Positions 22,768-32,993 of a stretch of DNA of 64,000 nucleotides are shown here, piece by piece. The translations under genes were made by a program, and so were the position numbers. Source of the DNA: Craspedostauros australis (lineage: Eukaryota; Bacillariophyta; Bacillariophyceae; Mastogloiales; Achnanthaceae); assembly GCA_026770025.1 (NCBI GenBank), contig JAMXDE010000037.1, positions 248,001-312,000 of the forward strand, read 5' to 3'. Positions within the stretch are counted from its first letter, which is position 1. Each line of letters opens with the position of its first letter. The notes below the pieces were generated by a model that was not told where the DNA came from, searched no databases, and saw only the letters and a list, made by a program, of their open reading frames with translations.

Positions 22768-23991
22768 ATGGTTTCTTTGAATATCTCGCGAGTGCTGCTG
22801 GCACTCTCTGCCATCACTCTGCTTGTAGCGGCCGGTGTCTCCGCATCTGACGCCGAGAAGGCACGCGAATACGTCGTCGAGGCTGACGGAAGCACCTTCA
22901 ACGGAAAGCAGGACTCTGCCGCGGATGCCACCATGCGTCTGCTGCAAGGAAAGGGCAAGGGTGGATTCAAGAGCAGCAAGAGCTCCCCATCTGGTCCAAC
23001 CAGCCCATCGGGTCCGTCGAGCCCATCTGGCCCATCGAGCCCGAGCCGCAGCGGAAAGGGCAAGGGAAGCAAGAGCTCCAAGAGCAGCCCCAGCAGCCCG
23101 AGCACCCCCAGCAGTCCTTCTAGCGATGATGTCGACACTGCTGCACCATCGGTCACCCCAGGTACACCAACTGTTCCCACCGTACCAACCACTCCAACTG
23201 ACCCGACCACGCCAACCACCCCGACTACCCCCACCACGCCAACCACGCCAACTGACCCGACTACGCCTTCTGGACCAGGATCCAACGCGCCATCTGTCTC
23301 GTTCCGACCAACTGGAAACCCAACTGTGAGCGCCCAGCCGTCAGGAAGTGCCAGACCGTCGATGCCAACAGGCGCACCAACCGAAGGATTCGGCCCAACA
23401 CCTCGCCCACGTACTCCAGTCGCACCAACTGTGCCAGGAACCGGTGCCCCAGTCAGCCCCGGTGGCCCCACTCCAACGAGCCCAACAAGTCCTACTGACC
23501 CAACTTCTCCAACCAACCCTACGGATCCGACTTCTCCAACAAACCCCACGGATCCAACTTCTCCAACCAACCCCACCGATCCAACCTCTCCAACCAATCC
23601 TACGGATCCGACCTCTCCAACAAACCCCACTGATCCAACCTCTCCAACCAATCCTACGGATCCAACCTCTCCAACGAACCCCACCGATCCAACCAGCCCA
23701 ACAAACCCCACTGATCCTACGAGCCCAACTGACGGTACCCCGAGCTCTCCAAGCAGTCCATCTAGCCCATCCAAGAGTGCCAAGAGCTCGCCCTCCGGTC
23801 CCAGCAGTCCATCTAGCCCATCGAGTCCTTCGAGCCCGTCTGGACCATCAACTCCTTCCAGCCCATCTAGCCCCAGCAGCCCAAGCCGCAGCAGCAAGTC
23901 CAGCGGAAAGGGCAAGGGAGGATCCAGACGCGGCCGCATCCTCCAGGACGGAGAGCAGGTCTTCAAGAAGACCGACCAGCGACGTGTCTAA
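22768..23991 (+). CDS. Secreted Ser/Pro/Thr/Lys-rich repeat protein, silaffin-like or mucin-like
   Basis: The 407 residues begin with a clear signal peptide (about 1-27, cleavage likely near GVSA). A short propeptide-like segment ends in MRLL (57-59 is RLL). Next come Lys/Gly and Ser/Lys clusters (GKGKGG, KSSKSSPS), PSSPSGP runs, a Thr/Pro block, eight or so copies of a nine-residue TSPTNPTDP repeat, a second Ser/Pro block, SRSSKSSGKGKGG, and a basic end with RRGRIL (RIL at 390-392). No cysteine or folded domain is seen. RXL sites after a signal peptide, with Lys/Ser clusters, are features of diatom biosilica proteins (silaffins, cingulins), where RXL is a processing site. Highly phosphorylated or O-glycosylated cell-wall protein is the best guess; a mucin-like extracellular glycoprotein is the alternative. 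Confidence 0.75.
   Translation: MVSLNISRVLLALSAITLLVAAGVSASDAEKAREYVVEADGSTFNGKQDSAADATMRLLQGKGKGGFKSSKSSPSGPTSPSGPSSPSGPSSPSRSGKGKGSKSSKSSPSSPSTPSSPSSDDVDTAAPSVTPGTPTVPTVPTTPTDPTTPTTPTTPTTPTTPTDPTTPSGPGSNAPSVSFRPTGNPTVSAQPSGSARPSMPTGAPTEGFGPTPRPRTPVAPTVPGTGAPVSPGGPTPTSPTSPTDPTSPTNPTDPTSPTNPTDPTSPTNPTDPTSPTNPTDPTSPTNPTDPTSPTNPTDPTSPTNPTDPTSPTNPTDPTSPTDGTPSSPSSPSSPSKSAKSSPSGPSSPSSPSSPSSPSGPSTPSSPSSPSSPSRSSKSSGKGKGGSRRGRILQDGEQVFKKTDQRRV
23500..23725 (+). repeat. 27-bp coding minisatellite, about eight copies
   Basis: The unit encodes PTSPTNPTD. Copies differ mostly at third codon positions (CCT/CCC, ACT/ACG/ACC), so the protein repeat is kept while the DNA drifts. This indicates coding selection. 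Confidence 0.9.
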
Positions 23992-24779
23992 TCACTTCGA
24001 CCATCTCGCCCTCCACCTACCCATACGCGGTGTCGATTGTGGAACACCGCGCAAAGGCAGGACGGCGACAGCAACAGCAGCGACATCAGCAGCAATACTG
24101 CTATCATCATCCACATTACGTTTGTACTCGAGCACAACCATCGCGGCCTCTAGAGAGATGGGGTTCACTCCCCCATTGCGGGCGGTTGTTACCGTGTGTC
24201 CGTCCCCGTATCCCAGTTGATCAATAAAAAACACCATAAAAATAAGAAAAAGATGCGAAATTCAACCCCCCCCCCCCCCCAAGTGTTGTTGCTCCTCACC
24301 ATTACGAGCAGTCCGCATGCTGTGGTCGACGGTGGCCTCGTCGAAGTGAGTTCATGGATCCTCCTATTACATGTGAGTTGAACATCAGTGCGCGTTGAGC
24401 ACCTTCGAGTACAATGTGGGTTCCACCGTCATACATGAAGCTCAATAGGGAAGGTTGAGTCGCTACTTCTGCTTGGTATTACTCGTGGAAGATTCGTTAT
24501 CATTGCATTATATAATATGTTTCAGTTTATGAACATCGAAGACAATTGGGCCCTTAGCGTGTTGTGTCGCACTCCAATGATGTTCGATTCCTTTTGTGCT
24601 CTGTCCCTCGCACTTTCTGTCACTATTTGTTTGTTGGTAGCGTAGCTTGATGGTACGTTGGCGCATTAAACTGCTGCACTGAACCCATCTAGGGCACTCC
24701 AAGAGTGCTCTCCTTGCAGACAGGACGATGTGGTTCTCTCTCTCTCTCTCTCTCTCTCTGTTTGTTTCTAGTTGCTTGT
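23992..24779. other. Intergenic between convergent genes, C15 run and CT microsatellite
   Basis: No gene is supported. 24266-24280 is an uninterrupted run of 15 C. 24735-24759 is a (CT)n run of about 12 units just beyond the end of the minus-strand hydrolase gene. AATAAAAAACACC at 24222-24234 may be a polyadenylation signal for the plus-strand gene. Confidence 0.6.
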
Positions 24780-25865
24780 CTAGGACGATGGATACTCCTC
24801 CAAGCACTTGACGATGTCGTAACCCTTGTTCATTCCATCGAGCTTGAGCTTGAAGCAAAAGTCCTGCAAGGCCCTTTCCTTGTTGATGGCCCTGAGATTG
24901 GCGCGGATCCAGACGTAGAGCGATCGGGTGACGATGCGGATCTGTTCGTCGAGGTCCAAGGTGGAGGGGATGTCCGATCTGGTGGGCTCCGTGTTGACTT
25001 CCGAAATGGAGAAGTGGTCGATGTTGTCGATGGCCGCCACGGCCTTGGGTGGGGCCATGCGCTCGAAGCTGCCCTCGAGCTGATCCTCACCCGATGCGGG
25101 TTCGAGGAAGAGCTTGTCGCCGTTGCCGTTGATGATGATGTAGGGGATGTCGACGTTGTTGTAGGTGATGAAGTCGCCGGTCTGGATGTCGCTGAAGCTG
25201 GATCCGAAGCCGCCGGCGAGCACCACGCCAGCTGGGCGCTCGATGGTGACACCGGCGGGGAAGGGAGAGGCAGGGTCCTGACAGAAGGGGAAGGGGCAAT
25301 TGTTGTTGATGAGGTTGAGAACGATGGCCGTTCCGAAGCTGTGCCCCAGAAGCACGACCTGGTCGGTGTCAACGCCGTAGAGGTCGCTGTTCTCCTCCAT
25401 GTAAGCGACGGCGTTGACGATGTCGGTGGGGATGGCGTAGTTGCCAACGTTCCCACCGAAGGCGACGTTGTGCTCGATGATGGCGACCACCAGGTCCTTC
25501 TTCGCCAGACCCTCCGCGAAGGTGCGGTAGGCCGACTTGGGCACGTTGCCTCCGCACGCAAACACCACGAGCGGCTTGTCGCCGTCCATCTCCTCGCTCT
25601 TGTGGGACTTGGCCTTGTGCGTCTTGGCCTTGAGGCCGCGCGATCCGCCGTTGAGCTCCACGTAGTTGTAGATGTCGATGGTGGACTCCCCCTGGAAGTT
25701 GTCGCTGGGGTCAACGCCCAAGGACACTTCTTCCACGGTGATCACCCGCTCGCCCTTGTACGACTTCTTCGCGTGTGCGGTGGTTGCCAGCAGTGCGCAG
25801 CAGAGCATGCTCGCCAGCACCATGCGCCAGCTTGAATGGTTGCGTCTCATCGTCATCATCATCAT
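24780..25865 (-). CDS. Secreted alpha/beta hydrolase, chlorophyllase/cutinase-like
   Basis: A 361-residue single exon starts at ATG 25865. Residues 14-32 form a signal peptide ending in ATTAHA. The mature part has the nucleophile elbow GHSFG (Ser176), preceded by DTDQVVLL. NGNGDKL follows (likely Asp250), and DNIDHFS (likely His284), a complete Ser-Asp-His triad. VVFACGGNVPKSAYRTFAEG before it resembles the oxyanion region of chlorophyllase- and PET-hydrolase-like enzymes. Four cysteines in the mature part could form disulfides. Ester cleavage outside the cell or in the secretory pathway is likely; the substrate is unknown. Two upstream methionines (MMMMTM) make the exact start uncertain by a few codons. 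Confidence 0.82.
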   Translation of the reverse strand: MMMMTMRRNHSSWRMVLASMLCCALLATTAHAKKSYKGERVITVEEVSLGVDPSDNFQGESTIDIYNYVELNGGSRGLKAKTHKAKSHKSEEMDGDKPLVVFACGGNVPKSAYRTFAEGLAKKDLVVAIIEHNVAFGGNVGNYAIPTDIVNAVAYMEENSDLYGVDTDQVVLLGHSFGTAIVLNLINNNCPFPFCQDPASPFPAGVTIERPAGVVLAGGFGSSFSDIQTGDFITYNNVDIPYIIINGNGDKLFLEPASGEDQLEGSFERMAPPKAVAAIDNIDHFSISEVNTEPTRSDIPSTLDLDEQIRIVTRSLYVWIRANLRAINKERALQDFCFKLKLDGMNKGYDIVKCLEEYPSS

Positions 25866-26930
25866 GGAGTGGTCGTTGTCGTCTTCTGTTGCTTCCTACA
25901 GAGAGTTGAGGATGTTGGCAGAGTTGTTTGCAGAGTTGTTAGTGTGATTGTGTGATTGTGGACAATAATAGTAGAATACTTTCAGATTCTGCTCTTTTGG
26001 ACTTTATGAGGAATGAAATTTTGTCTCCAGCACCCATCGAGTAGAGTTGCCCGCACGAGCCACCAGTTAACATGTGTCGTCGTCTGGTGCGAAGATCGCG
26101 CACTTGTAATGGTGATCATGCCGCCAACGAGAGGTCACTCTCAACACTCGCATGACCAAGTGTCGAATGATTGCCACCAACACACCCTCACCGCTTCGAC
26201 ACACGTCGTCGCCGTCGCAATTCGTCTTCGTGTTGGCTTTCACCGGTTCACCCATCGACCTCATTTTGTGGCTTGCGTCTGTATCACCATGTTCCACGAG
26301 AGAACGACGAGATCGGAGAAGTCACAACTCCCACCACTTGCGACGAGCGCCGATGAGTGGCCGAATGCGATTCAATTAACGTGTGCCAGACGTCTTCACT
26401 TAATGTCGAGATCCAATCGCAGTTGATCAACAGACAGTGTTGTTGTTCGCTGTCTCGGGATATAGCAGAGGTGTCCTTGTGTCCCCGCGCGTGCCAAATC
26501 ACGGGTCCGAACAACAGAAAAGGCGGCGACGCGCAAAAATTGGCACGCGCCGGTTGACTCGCTCGATCGAGATTGAGTCTGGCTGGCTTGCGTGCTCAGG
26601 ATGCAAAGCGTGAGAAACAGAGGCGATTGCGGTCTCGTCTCCCACAGCAAGACACGAGAATTTTGTTGAAACTGGTACTCAGAGACAAACCAGCAGTCCC
26701 GGATGCAATCGTACGCCACCGGACACATCTTGGTTGAACATAGTAGTCGCTGTAGTCGAATAGTGATTGTATTTCTGGAGTGGTCGTCTTGGTCAAGTGC
26801 GCTCGAATGTCAGCAAGGCACGAGAAATTCGTCGAAACACAACTTCGAACGTCATCGACTACTATGACCATTTGCTGTGGACAGCCGAAGCCATGGCATC
26901 CTTCGACTCAATCGATCAACGCATTGGTCA
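25866..26930. other. Intergenic, left flank of transposon 2
   Basis: No gene is supported. Overlapping open frames of 60-137 codons have no recognisable domain. Confidence 0.45.
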
Positions 26931-26990
26931 ATACATAACGTCTATAACGTTAATATTTCAAAAAGAGAACTGTAATCACATGTAATTGAT

Positions 26991-27110
26991 TCGATGAAAC
27001 TAACAACGTTTCGACGAAACTAATAACAACTCAACGAAACTAATGATGATTCGATGGAACTAATAACGTTTCAATGAAACTAACAATGTTTCGATGAAAC
27101 TAATGCTGGA
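26991..27110 (+). repeat. Left subterminal iterons of transposon 2, six copies of 20 bp
   Basis: GAAAC (once GGAAC) recurs at exactly 20-bp spacing from 26996 to 27096, within a unit reading TTCGATGAAACTAATAACG or close to it. The same unit occurs near the right end in the same orientation. Confidence 0.92.
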
Positions 27111-27421
27111 CCAAGACTGAATGAGGAAAACAAGACTCAGAAAATCGTGTCAAGACTCAACGTCAGCCACTGCAACGAAATGCAATGAATCACTGTTCCA
27201 AAACAATGACAACATGATGAACATCAACATGCAGCCAAGCACTCGCCATCCCCGTCACATCACTCCGCTTCGCAGCCGACTACGCAAACGGGAGATGGAG
27301 AACAAGAACCAGCCCACGCATTCAACCAAACAACAACAACGATCAGCCAAGCATGCAATGCAGAGGCAGACCAGCAAGGCAACTGATCAACCGAGCTACC
27401 AGTGAAGGCAATCAGTCAAAA

Positions 27422-27940
27422 ATGGAGCGGAAGGGCAAGCCCATGAGGCAACTGGCCAACCAAGCAACCAGCAAGGCAACCAACCAACCAACCAACTGAT
27501 ACAGGCAAGCAGAAAAGCGCGAAGCTGAGGAGCAGGCCAGCAAAGCAGACAATCAACCAAGCAATCAGCCAAGCCAATCACCCAACCGATACAAGCAATC
27601 AACCAAATATGAAACAAAGGGGAAGGCCTGCGAGGCAACCAGGCAACCAACCAACCAGCCGATGCAGGCAATCAAACAAACGTACAATGGAGGGGCAGGC
27701 CAGCAAGGCAACCAGCCAACCAAGCAACCAGCAAGGCAACCAATCAACCAACTGATACAGGCAACCAGAAAGGCGCGCAGCCAAGGAGCAGGCCAGTGAA
27801 GCAACCAACCAACCAACCAAGCAACCAGCCAGCCAGCCAACCCAATCAACCAACCAATACAGCCAATCAACCAAATATGCAACAAAGGGGAAGGCCTGCA
27901 AGGCAACCAACCAACCAAGGTATCAGCCAAGGCAATCAAC
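27422..27940 (+). repeat. About 266-bp tandem duplication, Asn/Gln/Pro coding
   Basis: The segment starting ATGGAGCGGAAGGGCAAG at 27422 is repeated, diverged, from about 27687 (ATGGAGGGGCAGGCCAG). The block AAATATGAAACAAAGGGGAAGG at about 27605 recurs at about 27873. Both copies are dense in CAACCAAC. Confidence 0.8.
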
Positions 27941-28969
27941 AAGATGATCACTTCATCAATCAGCCACCCCACAATGAAGCATCCAACAACACAACTGAAA
28001 TTGACTTCTTGTCAAGTGCTGATATTCTGGAGCTTGGGTTTCAATATGCTGGCTTTCGGCAAACCAACATGGCAGAACGAACCAAACAGAATCGATTTTC
28101 AGCAATGTACGCTTGAGTCCAGAGAGCTTTGGCTGTCTCTTTGTTGATCTATTCAACATCAAGACAGCACACAAAGTCAAGAACCCGCAACCCTATGATA
28201 CATTCATTGTTCTGAACTGGCTCAAAGCCTACAGTACGGAGCACGACATGGCAGGGCATTGGGGCTCGGATGAGAAGACAATTCGGTCTCTCATCTGGTC
28301 ATATTTACCAGCGATCCAAGCCTTGCTTCCAAGAAAGGTAAGCCACTGTGCACACATCAATGCCACTTTGCTTCATGTTCTATCCTGACACAGTCTTCTG
28401 TTGCACTTCATTTCTTTTTTATTTCCTTCTCTCAGGTCATTTGGCCTCCACAAAATATGAAGCTCACTGCGGACGACAAGCACTTCCTCATCAGTGTCGA
28501 TGGTGTCCACATCAAGATTCACGAACCAAGAACAGACCCCAGGACAAAGTGGTATAGCCACAAGTCCCACTCAGCAGGGCTCACCTATGAGCTTGGAATC
28601 TTGCTAGCAGACAGCAAGCTCGTCTGGATCAATGGTCCCTTCCCTGCTTCTACATCGGATCTGGTGATGTATCGCAAACCTGATGGCCTCAAGAGCAAAC
28701 TGCCATCAGGAGGAATGGTCATTGCTGATGGCGGCTATCAAAACAAGCCAACCATCAGTGCACCAAACCCAATGGATTCTGCTGCGGTGAAAAAATTCAA
28801 GAATAGGGCAAGGGCTCGACATGAGAGCTTCAATGGAAGGATCAAGAACTTCAAGGCTCTCGTCCATGATTATAGAAACGATCTTGGCAAACATTAGTGT
28901 GTCTTCAAAGCCTGCTGTGTATTGATACAGTACGAATTAGATAATGGTCATCCTATATTCGAAATTTAA
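27796..28969 (+). pseudogene. PIF/Harbinger (DDE_Tnp_4) transposase with one frameshift and an in-frame stop
   Basis: The N-terminal part is Asn/Gln/Pro-rich, then LELGFQYAGFRQTNMAERTK, NRFSAMY. The frame is lost at 28108-28114; one added base would continue as LSPESFGCLFVDLF. A 98-base GT-AG intron (28338-28435) follows LLPRK. The second exon holds the catalytic core: first Asp in LISVDGVHIK, then KWYSHKSHSAG and WINGPFPASTSD, second Asp in VIADGGYQ, and Glu in RARHESFNGRIK. A TAG at 28895-28897 interrupts it after GKH. The same frame then continues 23 codons with family-like sequence (CVFKACCVLIQYELDNG) to TAA at 28967-28969. The true start is uncertain; the same frame has an ATG at 27121 but a TGA at 27403. 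Confidence 0.88.
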
Positions 28970-29050
28970 GTAAATACTGACATACTCTTCAACTTATTAG
29001 AGCACTCGTGTGTGTTGGTGGTTTCATGAAACGTATCAGTAGTGTGATAT

Positions 29051-31092
29051 CTAAGAGAAGTAGGCATTGAGAGGATCATCTTCATCAAAGTCATGGGCAG
29101 ATGGCTCCTCCTGGTTCAATTGATCAAGAGCTGCATCCTCTGCAGGCTTCAACTTCTTTGGTGAGCATACGCCAATGTCCGAAATCGCTCGCTTCAGGTG
29201 ATGCCCTTGATCACCCATGATGGTATCGTTGCTGTGAACCGCGAGGGCATTTGGAGCGGGAGGAACAGAACAAGCAATAGGTTCGCGGACGAGGGTTGGT
29301 GCAGCCATGGCCAAGGCAAGTTGGTTTGGAGCAGGAGTATCCAACATGGATGCTGGAACATCCAGAAAGTTGAGCCCATCAAAGCTGTCTTGACCGGGGA
29401 GAGGGACTTGCAATGCGGACCCTGGAGCATCTGGGAAGGTCATCTCACCCGCATTCGCACCATGGATCGCCGGGTTAGTGTGTGGTGGGCTTGGAATGTT
29501 CACCACTCCGAACTTGCTGTTGGCCTTTGGAGCGGTTGGAGCGTTCACCACTTTGGAGATTCTTTCGATCTTTGGAGGTACGATCACACATGTCACTCCT
29601 GTTCCTGGCAGGGGCGTGCTGCTGCTGTTGCTGCTCGAAGGGACTGTGGATGGGGTGGGAGAGCTGTCGACGTCCATTTTGTCCACGCCGCCTGTTTTGA
29701 TAGTCAGGTTTGCTACATCATCAATTGCTCGGACACAGAATGGCGAAAGGAGAGACAATGATCGGTGAAATGATAGTGAGTACTCTAGAGTAGTGCGGAT
29801 TAGATGTGATTGCATCATGATCAATGGCAAAACAAGTCAATTGAATTGGGCTGCTTCCATGGCTACTCACCAGTGCTAGAAAGCATCCCAAAGAATGCAT
29901 CATCGACGTTGTCGGTGTTGGGGTTGCACAGCCCGACCTTGCTGTGAAATCCAGCGATTGCAACTCTCCAGCACACCACATTTGTTGGGATCTTGAGCTG
30001 GGCATTCGTTGCCTTGTGGACCAACACCTTTTGGCGTTGGACAGTATGTCTTGGTGAGGCACTCAACTTCATTCTGGAAGAAGTTAGCACTCAGGGTCAT
30101 TCCATCTGGGCAATGGAAGTAGGTGTACTTGAGGCCAACTCCCTTTGTGGTTTCACGGTTAACCAGCTTATGGAAAAGGAGCTTCTCGCGTGTGAGATTG
30201 CCATCAGGAGCTCCCTTTTGCTGCATAAACATTGCATCTGTGCTGGTTTCCAGCATCAACAATGGGATGGCTGGCTCTTGGATCTTGATGCAGGTACCCT
30301 TGTCACAGATGGATGCTTTGATCTGATCAATGTCATCCTTGTTGACAAACAGCTTGTGGATGATGAGGCAGTCAAAAGATCTACCCTCCTGGATGACATC
30401 ATCCATCTGGTAGATCATCATGTTCTCCACATGATGGAATGGATGGTTGAGGTCAATGCCATAGTGCTCGCCTTCTTCGTTTTGGAGATGGTGGTGCTGG
30501 TTTCGTCATTGGTCGTCATCTCGGCTTCGGCGGAAAAGAGAATCTTGCGTCGTCGCTGTGGCGAGAGTGTGGATGTTGATGTTGATGCCATTGTTGAGGT
30601 TGATGGTGTTGTGAGACTCTTCGTTTTTGATTTGGCAGGGGGCGTTGATGCCCATGGTGCATTGGGATCGGTTTCACCCAATGCTTGTCACTGCACCTTG
30701 CGCAATGCCTGCAGCCCTGCCTTGTCGAGATACTTTTGAAGATAGTATTTGTGTTTTCTGCAAGCTTTTCGCTATGCAGAACCGGCCTTGCCGAGGAGAT
30801 GCTCAAATTGATCGCAGTGCAGCTTGAATTTATCGAAGCGATTTGCACCAAGGAGGAAGTCCAAGATGGCGATGTCGACTTCCGGTCCCATCGATTTCAA
30901 ATTTGAGCGGGAGGAAGGCGGTTTGCAGATGGCACGCTGAGCTGGAGTGCTGGGCGTGGTGTTGGTGGTGGTTGGTTTGTTCATGGTTGCTTGTTGCTTC
31001 GTTTTGTGACGACAAAATAATGCCGAACCCACGTCTCGTGATTTGGGCGAACTCGCAAGACCGGTCGAAGATTTCTGAACCACCGTCGACAT
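29051..31092 (-). pseudogene. Unrecognised third gene of transposon 2, multiply broken
   Basis: Reading the minus strand from an ATG at 31092, a Thr/Pro-rich start leads to LDFLLGANRFDKFKLHCDQF. In-frame TAG (30772-30774) and TGA (30688-30690) stops follow, with coherent helical sequence between them (KHKYYLQKYLDKAGL). A frame change before 30430 enters EHYGIDLNHPFHHVEN, continuing KLFVNKDDIDQIKASICDKG to YCPTPK. One base lost near 30030 then shifts to VLVHKATNAQLKIPTNVVCW. A good 143-base GT-AG intron (29870-29728) joins SST to AIDDVANLTIKTGG, and an acidic, Pro/Ser-rich tail ends DDPLNAYFS. I recognise no domain. Position inside the element and matching decay suggest it belongs to the transposon rather than the host. 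Confidence 0.5.
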
Positions 31093-31497
31093 CTTTGTGG
31101 GATGGTGTCGTGGATTCGAATCGTCGGCGATACTTTGCGCACGAGCGCAGACAATGACACACACGGAACTCCAAAATTCTCACACAAACAACGACAGTCG
31201 ATGACAAGCAAAGCCGCAATACAACCAATTCAGAACAACAGACGATCCCTGCAACACCAATGGCAAACACACATGACACTGGGGACAATGCTGGCAACGG
31301 CAACCAACAATTGATCAATTGATCAATCAATACACATCATTTCCGAACGCCCAGCAACAGAATCAACCAAGGCAACAGCAAAGAACGCCATGGCAGCGAG
31401 ACTGGTGGCAACACCGCTGACCCAGTTGAAGAGGATGGCCGCAAGTCAGGGAGGGGAGCAACTTGTCTGTCATCCGTAACGTCAACACCGTGGCGCT

Positions 31498-32317
31498 GTG
31501 GACTCGGAACAGCATCAGAAACAGCATCCACAGCTGTCACTCACAACAGCTTCAATTGGCACACAATCATCCACAGCAGCGCATACTCCAACACCTGAAA
31601 CAACATTCACAATCGCAGCAACAGCAGCCACACAACAGCTCCAGCATCGCGAGCACCAATGGCATTGGCACACAAGCCCTTGCACACCAGCATTCGCAGT
31701 AGTCTGAGAAACAATACCTGCAACTGCATTGGCGAAGGCACCAGCTCCACATCAGCATCAGCGTCGGCATCAGCATCAACATCAGCATTGTCAGCATCAT
31801 CAGCATCATCAGCAGCATCATAGTCAAAAAGAAAGCAATATGCTATTCACATGGTCTGATGCCAAAAAAGATATTGGAGGAGGAGCTCAAGCCAGGGGCT
31901 ATCACAAAGGAGATGAAGCCCAAGGAAATATACAAAAGATATGCTGACTTCTCCAATGTGAAGTACACCAACTTCCGCAACAACTTGAATCGCCTCCGAA
32001 AAAAGTGGAAGAAGCACGAGGAAGATGCCATGGAAGCAGAGAAGGCACTCACTGCTTTCCGCAATATGGCAATTACTTCGATGCCAAGAGGCAAGCTGAG
32101 ATGGGATGGTTCCAAGGCTCAGAATGCAATGAGAAGTGACTTCAAAGATGAACTCTTGAAGTCTCTTTCACCCAAGCAACTATATCAAAAGCGGCCATGC
32201 TATCAGGAATTCCCAATGGAGCAATTTCGGAAGCACTTTCATGCAGCAAAACGATCGAAATACGAGTCTTTGTATTGGCAGCAACGCAGAAAGGACAATC
32301 AGAACGCAAAGCGCTAA
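31498..32317 (+). pseudogene. Harbinger accessory DNA-binding-type protein, frameshifted, with internal duplication
   Basis: A Gln/Thr/Ala- and His/Gln-rich N-terminal part (one TGA near 31705) leads to MLFTWSDAKK. The frame is lost in an A6 run (31864-31869); removing one A continues ILEEELKPGAITKEMKPK. The intact 152-codon frame ends at 32317. Two similar units are seen, WSDAKK.ILEEELK...KEIYKR..FSNVKYTNFRNNLNRLR and WDGSKAQNAMRSDFKDEL..KQLYQKRPCYQEFPMEQFRKHFHAAK, each a tryptophan followed by three helices as in Myb/trihelix folds. Harbinger elements encode a Myb-like partner needed for transposase nuclear import and DNA binding; this is the likely equivalent, inferred from position and fold pattern. 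Confidence 0.65.
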
Positions 32318-32540
32318 TATAACGATAGCAACAGTCGTCCTGTGGACGATGTATCTCGAATCCTGCTTCTACTGATTGTGGCATGTTTATTGATTGTGTC
32401 ACATTGCATGGGCAAGCATTTGTTGTTGTGAGCACGTTTGGCTCATTATGCGCCTGATTTCGTCGTTGCCAGAATGGAGGTTCAAACGTGGCAGAATCAG
32501 CACATGCGTCCAGACACGAATCATAGGACCCCAGCGAACA

Positions 32541-32600
32541 TTCAATGAAACTAATCAAGGTTCGACGAAACTAATCAAGGTTCGATGAAAGTAGCGATTC
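32541..32600 (+). repeat. Right subterminal iterons of transposon 2, three copies of 20 bp
   Basis: TTCAATGAAACTAATCAAGG, TTCGACGAAACTAATCAAGG and a diverged third copy follow at exactly 20-bp spacing. The orientation is the same as the six copies at the left end. Confidence 0.9.
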
Positions 32601-32993
32601 TTGTTATAACGTATATAACGTCTACGTATTGCTCCACCATGGAAGATTGTGGTGTTGGCATTGACTTGTCCGCATTGGAGACAGTGTCGAACACGGGATG
32701 GGTGGGGTGGAGGACAGACGTCCATTCCCACACACACTTTCGGCGATTTTCCTGTGCCTTGCAGTTTCAACGGAATTCCTGTGCGTTGCGGTTTCAACAG
32801 AACTCCCGTGCCTTGCAGGAGACAAGACAACGCAGAACACCAAAATGGCCAACACTCAGACTCTTCGATCTTGCTCGTGTCATACTCATTTATATTACGG
32901 CTATGCGCATGACGACCTATTATATGTACCAATAAAATAGAGTATCATAGCTCGTGCTGCACCTCTTCACCAGCGCAGAAACTAACACGCGCC

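Larger units (their letters stand above)
26931..32630. mobile_element. About 5.7 kb PIF/Harbinger-like DNA transposon
   Basis: The element contains a DDE_Tnp_4-type transposase, a second small basic helical protein of the kind that accompanies Harbinger transposases, and a third gene of unknown nature. Its ends are suggested by AT-rich ACGT-containing sequence, CATAACGTCTATAACG near 26934 and ATATAACGTCTACGT near 32613. These are partly palindromic and align imperfectly as inverted ends. Inside them lie 20-bp iterated repeats at both ends. The exact termini and target-site duplication cannot be fixed by eye. All three genes are damaged, so this copy is probably immobile. Confidence 0.72.

Noticed and set aside
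22752-23966. A 404-codon minus-strand frame opposite the secreted protein
   Set aside because: It is the mirror of the Ser/Pro/Thr repeat (Gly/Val/Leu-rich) and starts without a signal or domain.
24705-25835. A 376-codon plus-strand frame opposite the hydrolase
   Set aside because: The minus-strand reading has a signal peptide and a complete Ser-Asp-His triad; the plus frame is a Val/Asp-rich shadow.
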